Shown in pieces: positions 35,586-48,900 of a stretch of 64,000 bases of DNA; position 1 is the first letter of the stretch; every line of letters begins with the position of its first letter. Origin of the DNA: Camillea tinctor. Lineage: Eukaryota > Ascomycota > Sordariomycetes > Xylariales > Xylariaceae. The notes beneath the pieces are model-generated. The model made no database searches and was not told the origin of the DNA. It was given only the letters and a program-made list of their open reading frames with translations. Position numbers and translations under genes: made by a program. Location: the NCBI GenBank assembly GCA_022578605.1, contig MU394051.1, positions 1,762,995 through 1,826,994 of the forward strand, given 5' to 3'.

Positions 35586-35714
35586 CTATGCCTTGAAACA
35601 GTTGAACTTTCCAAAGCTGAAGCGCCAGGGGCCACGATGTACTCCGTGGCGGCTGGCGTGGACGCTGGTGCCGAAGTGCTTGCCGCCGAAATGCTTCGAG
35701 TAAAAGAAAGGCAT
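35586..35714 (-). CDS. probable small protein of 42 residues, cationic and Phe/His-rich
   Basis: Minus-strand frame ATG (35714) to TAG (35586). The product begins MPFFYSKHFGGKHFGTSVHA and ends GPWRFSFGKFNCFKA. It has eight Phe, five His, four Lys and three Arg in 42 residues, a duplicated KHFG unit, one Cys and almost no acidic residues. About 30 of 41 sense codons after the start end in G or C (TTC, AAG, CAC, GGC, AGC), the preferred set in the confident genes here, while the surrounding DNA is AT-rich. The start context (AACAAAATG) has A at -3. No signal peptide or membrane helix is seen. The opposite strand also has an open frame across it (35550-35774), but with weaker third-position bias. 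Family and function are unknown. Coding status is inferred from codon bias only. Confidence 0.5.
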   Translation of the reverse strand: MPFFYSKHFGGKHFGTSVHASRHGVHRGPWRFSFGKFNCFKA

Positions 35715-37518
35715 TTTGTTCTTTTCAGCTCTGACTGTTTTTTTTCTGCAGCGCTGTTGGTAGTAGCGGTGTGATGTATATGCGGCAGTGATGGCTACGA
35801 TGAGTGTGCGATGGTTAGACCGTCGTTATGATTCTTGGTGTTTGGGAATGGACAAGCTGGCAGAGGAAGGGGTTGGACTTAATTAGGTAGGTTAGGTTAG
35901 TTACTTACGATGTGCACGATGCTTTTGACGTTGTGTATCCTCTATTTATTTTGTTTTTATTTATTAATTTAGTTCCCTTTCGTTCAAGGTACAAAGGTTG
36001 GAAATCGAGGGATGGTGGCGGTTAAGGTGACAGAATTGTTGTAGGATGTAGGTTAGAATAAGATAAGGTAAAGAAAAAGTAGGGAATATGTTTTCTTTTT
36101 TCTTCTTCCTTGTCTTTCGTATTCGTTGTTTCATGCATCCAAGAAATACCAAGCCTTTAAAAAAGAGTAAAATCACCCGATATCAAGGCCGGAATTTCCT
36201 GTACAACTATGCATCACTTCCTACCCGCAGGGACGGGACCTAACAGGGCTTGTGGTTTCTTGGGAGCTACGTCACACATCAAGACCATACATGTATCTCT
36301 TATCGAGGTTCTACACTAAATGTAGTATATAGGTTAGACTGTGGCAGAGCAAAGCCACTTAGAGAAAACCTCGGGAGATGAGATGGTTCTTGGCAAGCCA
36401 CATCACGCGCCTCAGCCTCTTTCGTTCCAGAACAATCCCGCGGGTCTTATTCCCTCCCACTCGATTGGAACCCGAACCGCTCTCCCCCAAGATCTAGGTT
36501 AGGGTATTGTGCGCTACCTGACCCGACCTAACCTAACCTTACCTCCCTACTTTACCTCCCTACTTTACCTACCCGCCTGCCCCGGCGGTGTCTCCTAACT
36601 TAAAAACAATAATTGCGGATTTCCTAACCCCTGACCAGCAACTCGAGCACAAGATCCCCTATACTTGTGTGTTTGGGTACATGGCATAGGCTATCTACAC
36701 TAGGAAACATAGTGATGGAGGTAATAGAACCAACAATTAACCACTAACAACAGCAAGCAACAATAGCAGTAATAGCGGCGACGAGTGGGTAGCTACATGG
36801 ACACCTAGTATTAATTTTGGCCCAATACCACGACAACACCTTAAACCTTGGTTGGTGTTTACTCAGACAGGCTTTCGGGGTCCAACTCCCAACTCACGAT
36901 AATTGGGTAGGTATTAGGTACAGATGCGATGCGTGGTTCACCTTGTGCGCTGTCAAGAGTACCTAGCGTTGTTCTAGAAAGTCATGTGCCACGATGTGTT
37001 CAGGAGAATATTTCACTTCAAGTAAGGCGCTTAAAGCTGCAGGGTTAGCAACGTGGGCCTGGCCATCAAATGACCCCCGTAAATAGCGGCAGGATCCCAC
37101 AAGACGGTGATGTCCACGATAGTAAGACTGGGGGGGCAACGGGGTGGACGGGGGTGGTTTAAAGGGGGTTTGTCTCTGCTTGTTAGTGTGACCGAAAATA
37201 GCCGTTTCGTGGATCTGGCCGCTCAATGGTCACGATATCCGTTGGGGACTCACGATAGCATGACTCTACCAACAAATTTCGCTTGTCATTCTTACATTCG
37301 CATTGCTGACCTTGGACCCTTACTGCCAACCGAACCCTGACGATCCTGCAAACCACACATTTTGTTCCGACACTATCTTACCCATTATCCATTCATATGA
37401 GCTTCCATGACTCGCAGCAAACTGGGTACATACCTCTCCCCTGGCTTTGGCATCCCATGATTTCCAAATTCCAAATACTACCACCCGCCGAGGCTCTTCG
37501 CAAGCCGGGTGGGATGTT
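35715..37518. other. intergenic region, no gene seen
   Basis: 1.8 kb between the small-protein gene and the 3' end of kynureninase. It includes TTAGGTAGGTTAGGTTAG near 35882-35900 and a 13-bp direct repeat listed separately. The unsupported minus frame at 36963-37226 has no family motif. Confidence 0.5.
36537..36571. repeat. direct repeat TTTACCTCCCTAC
   Basis: About 2.5 tandem copies of a 13-bp unit (CTTACCTCCCTAC, TTTACCTCCCTAC, TTTACCTAC). Confidence 0.7.
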
Positions 37519-39068
37519 TTAGATTTGCGGGGACGTCTGCGCGGCTAGCAAGCCCGCTTCGAGACCTTCTGCGAAGGTTAGACAGTCTTGGAAGCTGTTG
37601 TATAGCGGCGCGGGCGCCACCCGGATCACGTTGGGCTTTCGCTCGTCCACGATGATGCCGCGCTCTTCGAGCACTTTCAGCGTGGAACTCAATAGGCCAT
37701 CGTTCAGCATGAGACTCAATTGAGCGCCGCGCTGCTCGGGATCGCTCGGCGTGATCGTCCTGACCAGCGCTCTCGCCTCTTCGGACATGTGGGCGAGGCA
37801 GTTTTCGAGGAAGGCTGTAAGCTTCTTGGACTTTTCGCGCAGGGCCTTCATGCCACCGGCGAGGCCGAAGACCTCGAGCGATGCGCTGAGACTCGTGATG
37901 TCGAGGATGCTGGGGTTGCTCAGCTGGAATCCCGCCGCCCCCTTCACGGGGTGGAACTTGGTCTGCATCGCAAACCGCGTCCCTTTGTCGTTCCCCCACC
38001 AGCCTGACAGACGATTGCCGTACCCTCGTTCCGGATTCTCGTCGGCGATAGTTGTCGTCACCAAACTATTACGTGAATGAATGAAAAGACCACCTATGCA
38101 ACCCGGGCCGCCGTTGAGGTACTTGTATGTGCACCACGCGGCTGCGTCGACGTCCCAGTCGTGGAGGGAAAGGGATACATTACCCGCGGCATGGGCAAGA
38201 TCCCAGATAATGAAGATGCCGTGCTTGTGGGCAAATGCGGTAATCGTGGGAATGTCAAATAACTGCCCCGTGTAGTACTGTATACCCGGCAGGATGATGA
38301 GCGCCGTGTCCGCAGCATGCTTGGAGATGAGGGACTGGATGTCGTAGGTACTGATGACAGGATCCTCGGAGAAGGGTGACTCTATAGTCACCATAGATGT
38401 CTCCGGAGAGAGACCGTGATGTCGAATCTGGCTCAACACGGCAAACTGCAACGTCATCTCAGCACCATGCATGCCTTAGCGGCTGCGACGCGGACGGAAC
38501 TTACATGATCGCTGGGGAATGCCTTATTCTCCAAGATGATCTTGTGTCTCCCGTTGGGGTCCGGGCGATAGAACGCTGACATTAGTAAATGCAGATTTGC
38601 CGTCAAGGTCTGCATGACTGCCACTTCGGATTCGTCTGCACCGACGATGGGGGCTATCAGGCTGGCGGCTCGAGCATCTGCATCGAGCCACGTAGGCAAC
38701 GGGGAGTCCTCGAGAGGCTTGAAGTGCCCCTGGACACCCTGGGTAGCCCAGGTCCCGAGATATTGCTGGATGCGCGTAGCAGTCCTTTTAGGTTGCAGCC
38801 CCAGGGAGTTCCCGCATAGGTAGGTGCAGGGCTTCGCCTCGTCTGTATGGTCGGCATTACCACTACGATCTACGGAATTTCAGTGCTTAATTTCGACATA
38901 GGCCGGAAGAGGCAGCTCACCCTCCTGTCCGAGCGTCTTGCGCTGGATATCAGCATGGGATGGGATCAGAAACTCGTTCCTCAGGTGGCGGAGGCTGTCC
39001 TCCCCATCGAGGACTTCAGCCTGAGCCCTTAGGCCGGCATAGCGAGACTGGTCTGGCGAGGCACTCAT
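37519..39068 (-). CDS. BNA5: kynureninase (L-kynurenine hydrolase)
   Basis: Three exons (38921-39068, 38505-38842, 37519-38445; introns 78 and 59 nt) encode 470 residues, the usual length. The enzyme is PLP-dependent and cleaves kynurenine or 3-hydroxykynurenine to (hydroxy)anthranilate plus alanine in tryptophan degradation and de novo NAD synthesis. Family blocks in order: [109 protein letters not shown] (Asp near 244), [14 protein letters not shown] with the Schiff-base Lys near 270, and [13 protein letters not shown]. The ATG at 39068 is used because the frame further upstream opens only with TTG. The second acceptor was fixed by [11 protein letters not shown]. Phosphate- and PLP-binding segments look intact. 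Confidence 0.95.
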
Positions 39069-42000
39069 CCCGGACTGATAATCGGAGAATTCTAGACACA
39101 CTTCAATCGAGATGCCGGCAGCAGGCTGCGGGCAAAGGACAATGACGAATACACAAAACAGATTAACGACCAAATTGGGTTTAGTCAGGACAAGTCCCGT
39201 AAAAACGTTGGAGATGGCGTCGAACTTGTTTTCCAGGGCTTTATTGGAGGGGGGAGAGAGAACATGAGTTCCTTATTCCCTCGGCCTTGCTAAAGTTGGG
39301 AAAAAAAACCCCGCGATCTGCCGGACGGAATCTCCACTCACAAGTCGTTCTGCTCCCGAATTGGGGAGGTGGGGCATCCATATAAATGGGGGCAGATGGG
39401 GGAAGATGGCCCATAAGTGACGACAATAACACGTTGGCTCTATGTTGGTCGTCGAATTCATTACAATGGAGGTATACAAGGTAGGCTGGCTACAACCTCA
39501 TCTCCATCTTCATCTCCATCCTCCATCCCTATTTGGCTGAAAGACACATACATTTCTACTTACATACACATTTCATGCAGAGATAGATTAGGTAGGTATA
39601 TATCGATATAGTGCTGCACCTGATGCTTTAGTTTTCCATGGCAAGGTAGTAATATAATAACACCTGTAGCCATGACAGCGAAGCTGCACTCGGAACTACC
39701 CTAGAGTCGGGTCGTGTCAGTCATTGTTCAAGCTTTGTCAAGCTTTTTCCAAGACTGCCTGCCATATTAATTATCACCACGTAAGAAGAAAGACATCGTC
39801 GTCGAATCGAATGATGCGTTCGTAGCTGCAATGGAACGACGGGTTCTGGCGAGTCCGCGTTTCAACCGAGAATACTTCAAATGGCGGGGGAAAAAACATG
39901 AGGGCCGCGTAGTGTATAGAAGAACAATCATGAAAAAAATATATGAGTTCCAATGACGATCATCATGCTTTTTTTCGATCTCAACTTGAGACGACATTGC
40001 CGACGCGGAAGGCCGGCTAACACCAAACGCGCATTTCTATGTCGTAAAGTTGAGCAACGAATATCCCTAAGCAGCGGGGGCCATTGTAACATACATACAT
40101 AGGTAGCAGGTACCTAAGTTATTCAAGATCGTGAGCAAGATGGTGAAGAACTGTGAGAGACCTAAAGCAAGCGGAGCTCACGGCCGAATTACTACGTAAT
40201 ACTCAAAAGAGGTCAAAGAGTATAAGGTATGAGGTAAGTAGTTTCGAATGTTATGCACGAAGCTTATTCTAAACAATCCTAAATTGCTAGGCGAAAGCAG
40301 TGTACACGCGTTTAATCGAATTTTTGATGTCTTGTTTGATGCATGTGTCAAAAAAAAGATAAACCTATGTAGGTTAAGGAAAAGGAATGCATCGGTACTA
40401 GTTAAATCAACCCTACATATAGGTATCGACTGGACTTGCTTTTTTTGGCCATTTTACTGAATCAAGGATAATAATTTCGTATTGATAAGGTTGGAAAAAA
40501 AAAGAGAGAAGGACGAGACTTAGAAAAAAAAAGAAAAGAAACAGAGAAGAAAAAAAATAGACCGAGACTCCACAGTGGGTGGCTATGCTTATCTCCAGGA
40601 TTAAATAGGTCAAAGTTGGTACATATTAGTTATGGATACGGAATACTTGTCGGTAAGTATATGCGTAATAGACCAAAAGTAAGAAGAAGAAAAAAAGATA
40701 CATTCTGGGATGCTTCTAACTTAGTTACATGTGTAGTGTCTTAGGGGGAGCTAGAGTTTAGGTAATTAACAGCTAAGGTTACTACTTACGTAGCTACGGG
40801 ACACTTACCGAAACCCAAGAGCTAGGTAGGACCTTTCTTGGCCCTCCCTTAGCTGCTAGCAATTTGTTCAGGGGGGTAGGGCTGTCTCGCACGCGAGCGA
40901 CATCCAGAGGTAAAAATAGGTAGTCAGCTGAGGCGGATACCTGCCCTCCGCATTTTTCTTTAAATTTCTGCTCCGCAAGTGAGTATGCGAGCACGGCTGA
41001 ACGAGGGTTAAGGGAAACAAAAAAAGAAGCTAAGAGCTCAGTATAAGGGGCAAAGAGGAGACCGGGAGTCACCTGAAGAGAAACAAAACATTTGTTTTTA
41101 CGGACGAGAGATATGTTTTTTGCTTTTTTTTTCTTCTTTTCTTTTCTTTTCTATGTTGGGGTTCTATGTGACTCAAAGCTGTCATTCTCGATGAAGAAAA
41201 AAAAGGCAAACAAAATAACCGATGAACCGAAGCGAGCTTTTGCCCGTTGCTTATTGCTCTCAAGTTACTTAAGTTACTTACATCAACTTACAGACAAAAT
41301 GTTGTATAGGTCATGCAGGTATGTTTTAGGTTGAAGCGAAGCAACGAATTCCGAAATTCTCGCTATACTTAACACACCATACATACTTGGTATTACATGG
41401 TATTACATACATCAATAATCCAAGCATACCTAAGGAGCTTAAAGTTAAGTAGGTTGCGTAGGTGAGTATGTAGTCAGACAGAACAACCGGTGAAAAGGGG
41501 TTTGATTGTCACCAATCGTGTTCATCATAGAACGCTGCCGTGTTACCAAACATTTGAGGAAGTTCGCGCAAGATTCCGCAATAAGAACTCTCTCCCCCAG
41601 AATCACCCCAGACAAGAGCGAAGGGGCCAGGCCCACGGGGTGATCTGGGTTGGTTTTTAGTTTCTCTGTGCGGCTTTGCTAAAAGCAAAAGCAACATAGA
41701 GTACAAGGGCATGGCGTTGTCTCCGGAGTGCATGTCGCCATCAAATCTATAAACTAAACGAAACATCGTCTGTCCATTGAACTCGCGTAACGTTAGTAAT
41801 GGGAAGCAAAATCCGGGGTTGGTGCAATGCAAGGTCGGTAAGCCAAGAGGAACAGTCAAAGAGATGAGAACATCACGGGGTCGTTTCACCTCACCGGGCG
41901 TTCAACCGCCTGACCTCGATGAGGCTCGATCCGGATTAAAGCTCGCCGCTATCAAGTAATATGGGGGTAATAGAAACAAAGACTCAGAAGAGCACACCTG

Positions 42001-45000
42001 AGATCCGGAGAACCTGTTAGTCAACTTAGGTAATTATCGATTGATTCTTGTCCCCTTGAGGTAGTTATGTTGGAACTTTTCGCGGGGCAGAGTGGAGCGC
42101 CCCCAAGTCATCCGCTTCTTTAGTTGCGCCTTTACATTCCATGGACGCCGTCACTGTGCAGTTTAGTTTTGTTTGATTCAGGGTTGTCTTTGTAGTTTGT
42201 AGGTATAGGGGACTGGGAGTTGACGGGAAATGAATTCGATGTAATCACGAGATTTGTGACCTTGATTTTGCAAGAAAGTTTTTTTTCCTCCCTTTCTTTT
42301 CTTTCCACTTACTTGACGCATATGCACCATGTAGTGTACATTTATCAATGTAGTGTACGTACCATCGTGGGTCTTAGTAGTGTACAAAACTTGGTCTGTC
42401 GACGATGTACTCCCCTGGACCCGGCATTGTACTTCTACAAAACTGATCCATTGATCATTGTCATTACGCATCCGACGAGATAAGAAAGCGGCAAGGCATC
42501 GGCCCCATACATTTTTGTTTCGTATCTACGAACTAAACAGCCTAGAAGAGGGCCCGAACAGGCGGTAAAGGGGGTTCGGTATTGGAGAGAGAGAAAGTGT
42601 GTAAGAGAGAGATGGGAAGGAGAAGAGAAAAAAAAAATAAGCGTTGACGCATGCTGCACGGACCCGACAACAGGGCAATGACTGTCTTATCTATCTACCT
42701 AATGTAGGTACCTACTATCTAAATCTACCCTAACCTAGACTACTACTACTACTCAGTACAGCCGTCTGGCAGTGTTCAATTCCAACCCATCACCTCTATC
42801 TATCTTGTCTAGTCATCTATTGATCTGTCTCAGTTGATTGAAGCCATGACTACATCTACCCACTCCCTGTCATCTAGGAACTTTTTTTTCTTAAAGAAAA
42901 AGGAAACAAAGGAGTATAGACTGAGACGTGGAAAATGAAGAAAACAGATAGAAATTTTGCATTTTGTTATATTTAGAAACTAAAAGCAGCACCAATACGA
43001 AATATATGTGTATTATGACCTACTACCTACATATGTATTGTTGCGTTATGTACAAGCACGTGTGTACATATACATACGGACACATATTCAGGTACATAAC
43101 CTACGTGTAAGTAAATAGGGGGGCAGATCAATAACTTCTCACTGGTAGGTATTATGGGTTAAGATGCAGTCAAAGTCACATCATTTGAATAAGAGCCCAG
43201 TATTATAATATAATTCGACTGCGGTAGTCGACACTTGTACACGTAAGGAACCAGGTACTACCGTTATCTTTTTGCTGGGGTTTTTTTTTCTCTCTTCTAA
43301 ACTGATTAGACGGTAATGTTCGTATATTACACCCTATTAAGATGTTTGAATGTATTGGGCTCTATCTTTTCCGTCTATCTATTTCTACTTCCCCCCTCCC
43401 CGTTTTCTTCTAGAAGTTCTGTACGAGTTCGGTAGCTTAATTAACGGTAGTAAAATAGACCATAATGTAATGAGTGTACAATTGTATGTAATGCATTGTT
43501 TTCTTTCTTGTTACTATTATTTGCATTCTACGTACGTATGTCACAGTGCCACTCGCTACCACTTACAACTTACAACTCTACTCAAACTATTTCCGCCCTT
43601 GAATAGCCGGCGTCGGTTACTAAAGTCCGTAAAGTGTTGGGCGGTGCGACACGGATCACTGATCCACTCATCGCAACATGTGATGTTTTCACCCTCAATT
43701 ACAGGTACAACTACAATAAACAAGAAGCAGGTGAATACGGGAGGGAGGGACAGAACGGTACCCGAGCCGGGATTCTTGTCCGTGCGGATCTTCAGGTACT
43801 GGAATCCAGAAAAGCATAGTTGGGCCAATCGCATGCCCGCCCACAACCCCCCTTCTAGCGACTAGGTAGTTCTAGTTAGCAGTTAGTGAGCTACCCGTGC
43901 ATGTTTAGCTGCTACCTTCAGTGACTCTTGCGCTCACCGTGATGAATGACTTTTGGAAAGTTTTTTTTTTTGTTCTTTACCCCCTAAGCCTTTAGGTGGG
44001 CTTTGAAGGCTTTTTCATCCATTACCCGCAAGGGTTGTCTCGTTTGCATTCTATGTATTATGTATTCCGTTTTTTTTTTCGACAATCGAATTGTAAAAAT
44101 ACATGTGTGTATTGTATTGACTCGGGTACGAAGGTACTTGGCTCAAGGTAAAAAGAACATTGAATGTTTGTAGCTTTTGTACTGTGCCCGGCCTATTCAC
44201 TTCTCTTTGCCAGCTTAAAAAAAGGATATAAAAGGCCTATTCTCTTTTTCTCTCTTCGATCGTCGTTCCATCAATCCCATCAGTTGGTCATGGACAAGCC
44301 AGTGGATACATTATACGAAGCATCTATGGTTTTCTGACTTCACCTTATCACTTGCATCCATCCTGCTTGTTGTTAGTCTCATCAACGAATACGTTATCTT
44401 GGCTGCAAGAAAAAGCAAACTCCTATCAAGGTACATACTACCATTGCCATCTATCTTGTCTCAATCTATCTTACATCTTGTCTACCATTCCATTACCTAT
44501 CCCGCTAGCAGCAACACGGGCTTTTGGTTGTGTGGTTAATTTATTTGATTCCATTCTATTATTTATTGTTTTTATTTTATCTCTGAAATATTTCTTTAAA
44601 GAGATAAAATAAAATAAATTCGTTGTTCTTTTTTCTTTTTTGCCCCCCTTCCCCTTTCTCTCACTACTATTATTGGCATATTCACTAGCAGCTAGTAGTG
44701 GCTCCCTCCCCGCTGACTTCGGACTTCCCAGGTTTAGGTATCTCGTTTACGGGCTAGACTTCTAAGCTGACAGGCGGGTACAAACTCGCCTCTTTTTTGT
44801 CTCGATCTATCTTATCGTTACTATCCGAGACCACCGCCACCTACCGAGTTAAGGTTCGTCTACCTAGTATTTCAACTGTCAAACTTACCTTATTCCCTCC
44901 TACCTTGTTTCTGTTTCGCTAACTTTAACTCTCGGGTTATTGTAGCTTAATTGGCATCTTGCATCTTACATCCGTCCATCCTCCCTTTTCTTTTGCCCCT

Positions 45001-45921
45001 CCATCTACAACATCTCTTTTTGGTAATTATCCTCACTTACACCATTCCGATCCCAATCAACGCAACCGTCCTGCTGAAGAGCATTCACTGAACTTTTATT
45101 CTTTAGTATTGGCTACTTTATTCTTCCCGGCTCATTCAATTGTGGATCTGTCTCGTTTTCCATTCTCTTTCGGGAAAATATATATCTGTTTATCTATTAC
45201 CCCTGACCCTGAGAGTACCGGTACGTATCATCTCCTTTACCTACTTGTTCAACCTGTTCTGGCTGTTTGTACTTTGTTCTACTTTACTTTCTCATTCTAT
45301 ATCTTGTTTCCTTATCAGAAAGCATCACCGCTTTCTGACAACTACCTCTCGGCCGTTATCTGGTGTCGTCCAGCGGTGTGGCACTCATCTTGTCACTCCT
45401 TGTCCTAGGACTTGTGAGATACCTTTGCTATTCTTACTTCTCCATGTGCCGAGATGACATTCCATGCGATGCAAGTGCTTCGTGCCATCCCGTCCCTTTC
45501 GTGATAGGACCTATACCCCAGATGTATTCGATCTTCATGCCGTGTCCAGGCGTCTCTTCCCCCTTCCCACAAACACCCCCCCCCCCCCCTTCGATGTTCA
45601 TTTATGGTTGTGTACCAAAGATCATCACCCAGGGGAGATCGTTACATGACAACAAATATACTTCTTACTATCTTTCCGGCTTGTGCTACACATCACAGCC
45701 AACCTCATTCTGGCATATCCCGTCTCCCTGACCTCTCACTCACTCATCTCTTATACACTTCCTCCTTCTCCCTCTCTTCACGCACATATAAATATTCCTA
45801 TTCTCCCCTACCCCATCCAGTTTTCACATAGTCTCCATCCCCTTCTCAGTCTTCTTACATCTACTTTAACTTTGAGTTCTGGTTTCATCAATCTTTTGTC
45901 TTCACTTTTACGGTACTCGAG
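39069..45921. other. 6.9-kb gene-poor region between kynureninase and GDH
   Basis: No gene with recognisable motifs. It contains the kynureninase promoter, many poly-A/poly-T runs, TACCTA-type motifs (40096-40115, 42685-42735), a 126-codon frame without an ATG start (41509-41889, minus) and a small GC-rich island at 43740-43850 that reads openly on both strands. The last 1.5 kb before GDH is pyrimidine-rich and probably a long 5' leader. The C run at about 45584-45597 lies within it. Confidence 0.5.
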
Positions 45922-48900
45922 ATGTTGACTCTCAAGACGACTGACCTGCCTCTGGACAGATTTCCTGAGTACTCAGACCCGTCGGACCACGTCCCAAGAC
46001 TTGTATCTCAACCGGAAGCCATGGCTGCTACTGTCAATGGAACGGGCCTGCCCCCAGCTAACAAGCTGCTGGATAAGATCCAGAACCAAGAGCTATCTCG
46101 CCATCCTTCACCACAGCCCACTCACTTCTCAGTTCCCCTTGGTAATATTGGTGGAAATGGGCATAGAGTCTTGCGTTCAGCCACTGTGGGGTATACTTCC
46201 CCCGAATTCGAGGGAAGAGCAGAGCAAATGAAAGCAGGTTAGTAATATAGTATACTCCTATCGATCACATCTTACTAACCTATCTCTAGTCAAGGATGTC
46301 ATCCTGAAGCAGGAGTGGATACCCACGGCTCACGTGGATGAGCAGATATCGTGGTTCTACAATGAGCTTGGCATTGACGATGTCTACTTCCAGATGGAGA
46401 CTGTGGATGTCATCGCCACCCACATCACATCTATGTATGCTGCCAAGGTTGCCGCCTATGCTCGGATAGATAAGCGTGAGGAGATCCGTTTGGACATGGA
46501 AGCTACGGACCATGCTATCTATATTGACACAAGCGAACCTGGTACCTCCGCTGTTGGTGGTCCACGATACGAAACCAGACTAGAGGCAAAGTACCTCGAC
46601 CACACTGATCCCAGCAGACGCTTCCGTGTCGAGACTTTCCGCTCTCCAGTGACACTATCGGGAAACTCCTCTTCCAAGGCTTCGCTACGATGCTACTTCG
46701 TCTACCAGTGCCAGTTTGTAGACTCAAACCCTGGACAAGATGAGACCCGCCTAGAGGTGATTAGCGACCGCATGTTCCTGACCAAGGCAACGAAGAACAC
46801 AAAACAGATCTACGATGATATTATCAAGCTGGCTGTTAACAGAACCGGTCCTGTCATTGAAGCCTTCGATATCGAAGGCACTGAAGAGAAACGTCTTGTT
46901 ATAGCTTTCAGAGCCCGAACCGCTAGAGGTATCTTCAGCGCCTTGAGTGATCTTTACCACTACTATGGCGTAACTAGCTCTAGGAAGTATGTGGAGCAGT
47001 TTTCCAACGGTATCACAGTTATGAGCATTTACCTGAAGCCTGCTACCAACTTGGAATCTAAGCCCATGCCAATTGAACAGTCGATCCACCAGATTACCAA
47101 GGAAATATCACTCTTGTACTGTATCCCCCAGAACAAGCTTCATGATCTCTTCACAGCCGGAGCTCTCAGTCTCCAGGAGGCTATTTATGGCCACTCCGTC
47201 TGGGTCTTCGTCCAGCACTTCCTCAATCGCCTTGGCGCAGAATACACCTCTATCTCGCAAGCTTTAGGCTCTGGAAATTCTGCCCATGCTGAGATTCTCT
47301 CCAAGCTAAAGCGCCGTCTGCGAACTGAGACGTTCACGCCTGATTATATTCTTGAGATTATTTCGTCGTACCCTGGGCTAGTGCGCTCGCTGTATGCAGC
47401 ATTTGCCAGTGTCCACTTGGCTGTCGGTCCTGGCTTCGAGAAGCATATAGTGGCTCCGACCCCTGTCGTAGAGGTCTTGTCAGATGCCCGGCTCAAGGAG
47501 AAGATCAGCCGCGAGGTATCAAATGAACACGAGGAAATGGTTATGACGGCCTTCCGCATCTTTAACAACGCTATCTTGAAGACCAATTATTTCACCCCCA
47601 CCAAGGTCGCCCTCAGTTTCCGCCTAGACCCATCATTCCTTCCGGATTTCGAGTACCCGAAGCCACTCTATGGCATGTTCCTAGTAATTGGTGCTGAGTC
47701 GCGTGGTTTCCATCTCCGTTTCAAGGACGTTGCTCGGGGTGGTATCAGAATTGTGAAGTCCCGAAGCAAAGAGGCCTATGGTATTAACGCCAGAAATCTC
47801 TTTGACGAGAACTACGGGCTAGCCAGCACTCAACAGCGCAAGAACAAGGATATCCCCGAAGGTGGTTCCAAGGGTGTTATCTTGCTTGATGCTAAACAAC
47901 AAGATCGAGCACGAGAGGCCTTTGAGAAGTACATCGACAGTATCTTAGACCTTCTCCTTCCTGCTCAGACGCCCGGTATCAAGAACCCTATTGTAGACCT
48001 ATACCGCAAGGAGGAAATCCTGTTCATGGGACCCGACGAGAACACCGCAGACCTCGTCGATTGGGCTACTGAGCACGCCCGGGCCCGTGGTGCGCCATGG
48101 TGGAAGTCGTTCTTCACTGGCAAATCACCAAAGCTTGGAGGTATTCCACACGACTCGTATGGAATGACTACCTTGTCAGTCCGCGAGTATGTCAAGGGTA
48201 TTTACCGCAAGTTGAACCTTGACCCTTCCACTGTGAAGAAGATGCAGACTGGTGGGCCAGATGGTGATCTGGGAAGCAATGAAATCCTCCTGAGCAACGA
48301 GAAGTATACAGCTATTGTAGACGGCTCGGGTGTACTTGTCGACCCCAACGGGATTGATAAGGAGGAGCTTCACCGTCTCGCCAAGGGTCGTGTCATGATT
48401 TCCAACTTCGACTTGGCTAAGTTGTCTAAAGATGGGTACAGAGTCCTCTGTGATGAGAACAACGTCAAACTACCGAATGGCGAGGTTGTCGGCAATGGAA
48501 CCGCTTTCCGCAACTTCTTCCATCTTAGAGACTCGGGCCTGACTGACTGCTTTGTTCCATGTGGCGGTCGCCCCGAGTCGATCGATCTTTCTTCAGTTGG
48601 CCGGCTCATCAAGGATGGCAAATCCGTCATCCCTTACATTGTTGAGGGAGCCAATCTCTTTATCACCCAAGACGCAAAGTTGCGCCTAGAAGAGGCCGGA
48701 TGTGTTCTGTTCAAGGATGCCTCCGCGAATAAAGGAGGTGTTACCTCATCATCCCTTGAGGTCCTTGCATCTCTGAGCTTTGATGATCAAGGATTTGCGG
48801 AGAACATGTGCCACGACAGCAGAGGCCAAGCCCCTGAATTCTACAAGGCATATGTCAAACAAGTACAGGCGACCATTCAGGAGAACGCCCGTCTAGAGTT

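Noticed and set aside
35550..35774. 74-codon plus-strand frame over the small-protein locus
   Set aside because: Third-position bias is much weaker than on the minus strand, and its G-rich first positions are explained as the complement of C-ending minus codons.
41509..41889. 126-codon minus-strand frame
   Set aside because: No ATG near its start, no recognised motif and no splice solution.
41880..41960. Possible tRNA-like stretch with GGTTGAACGCC on the minus strand
   Set aside because: No acceptor stem or symmetric T-arm could be formed.
44959..45831. Overlapping plus-strand frames upstream of GDH
   Set aside because: Ser/Leu/Pro/Phe-rich translations of a pyrimidine-rich leader; no homologous GDH sequence in them.
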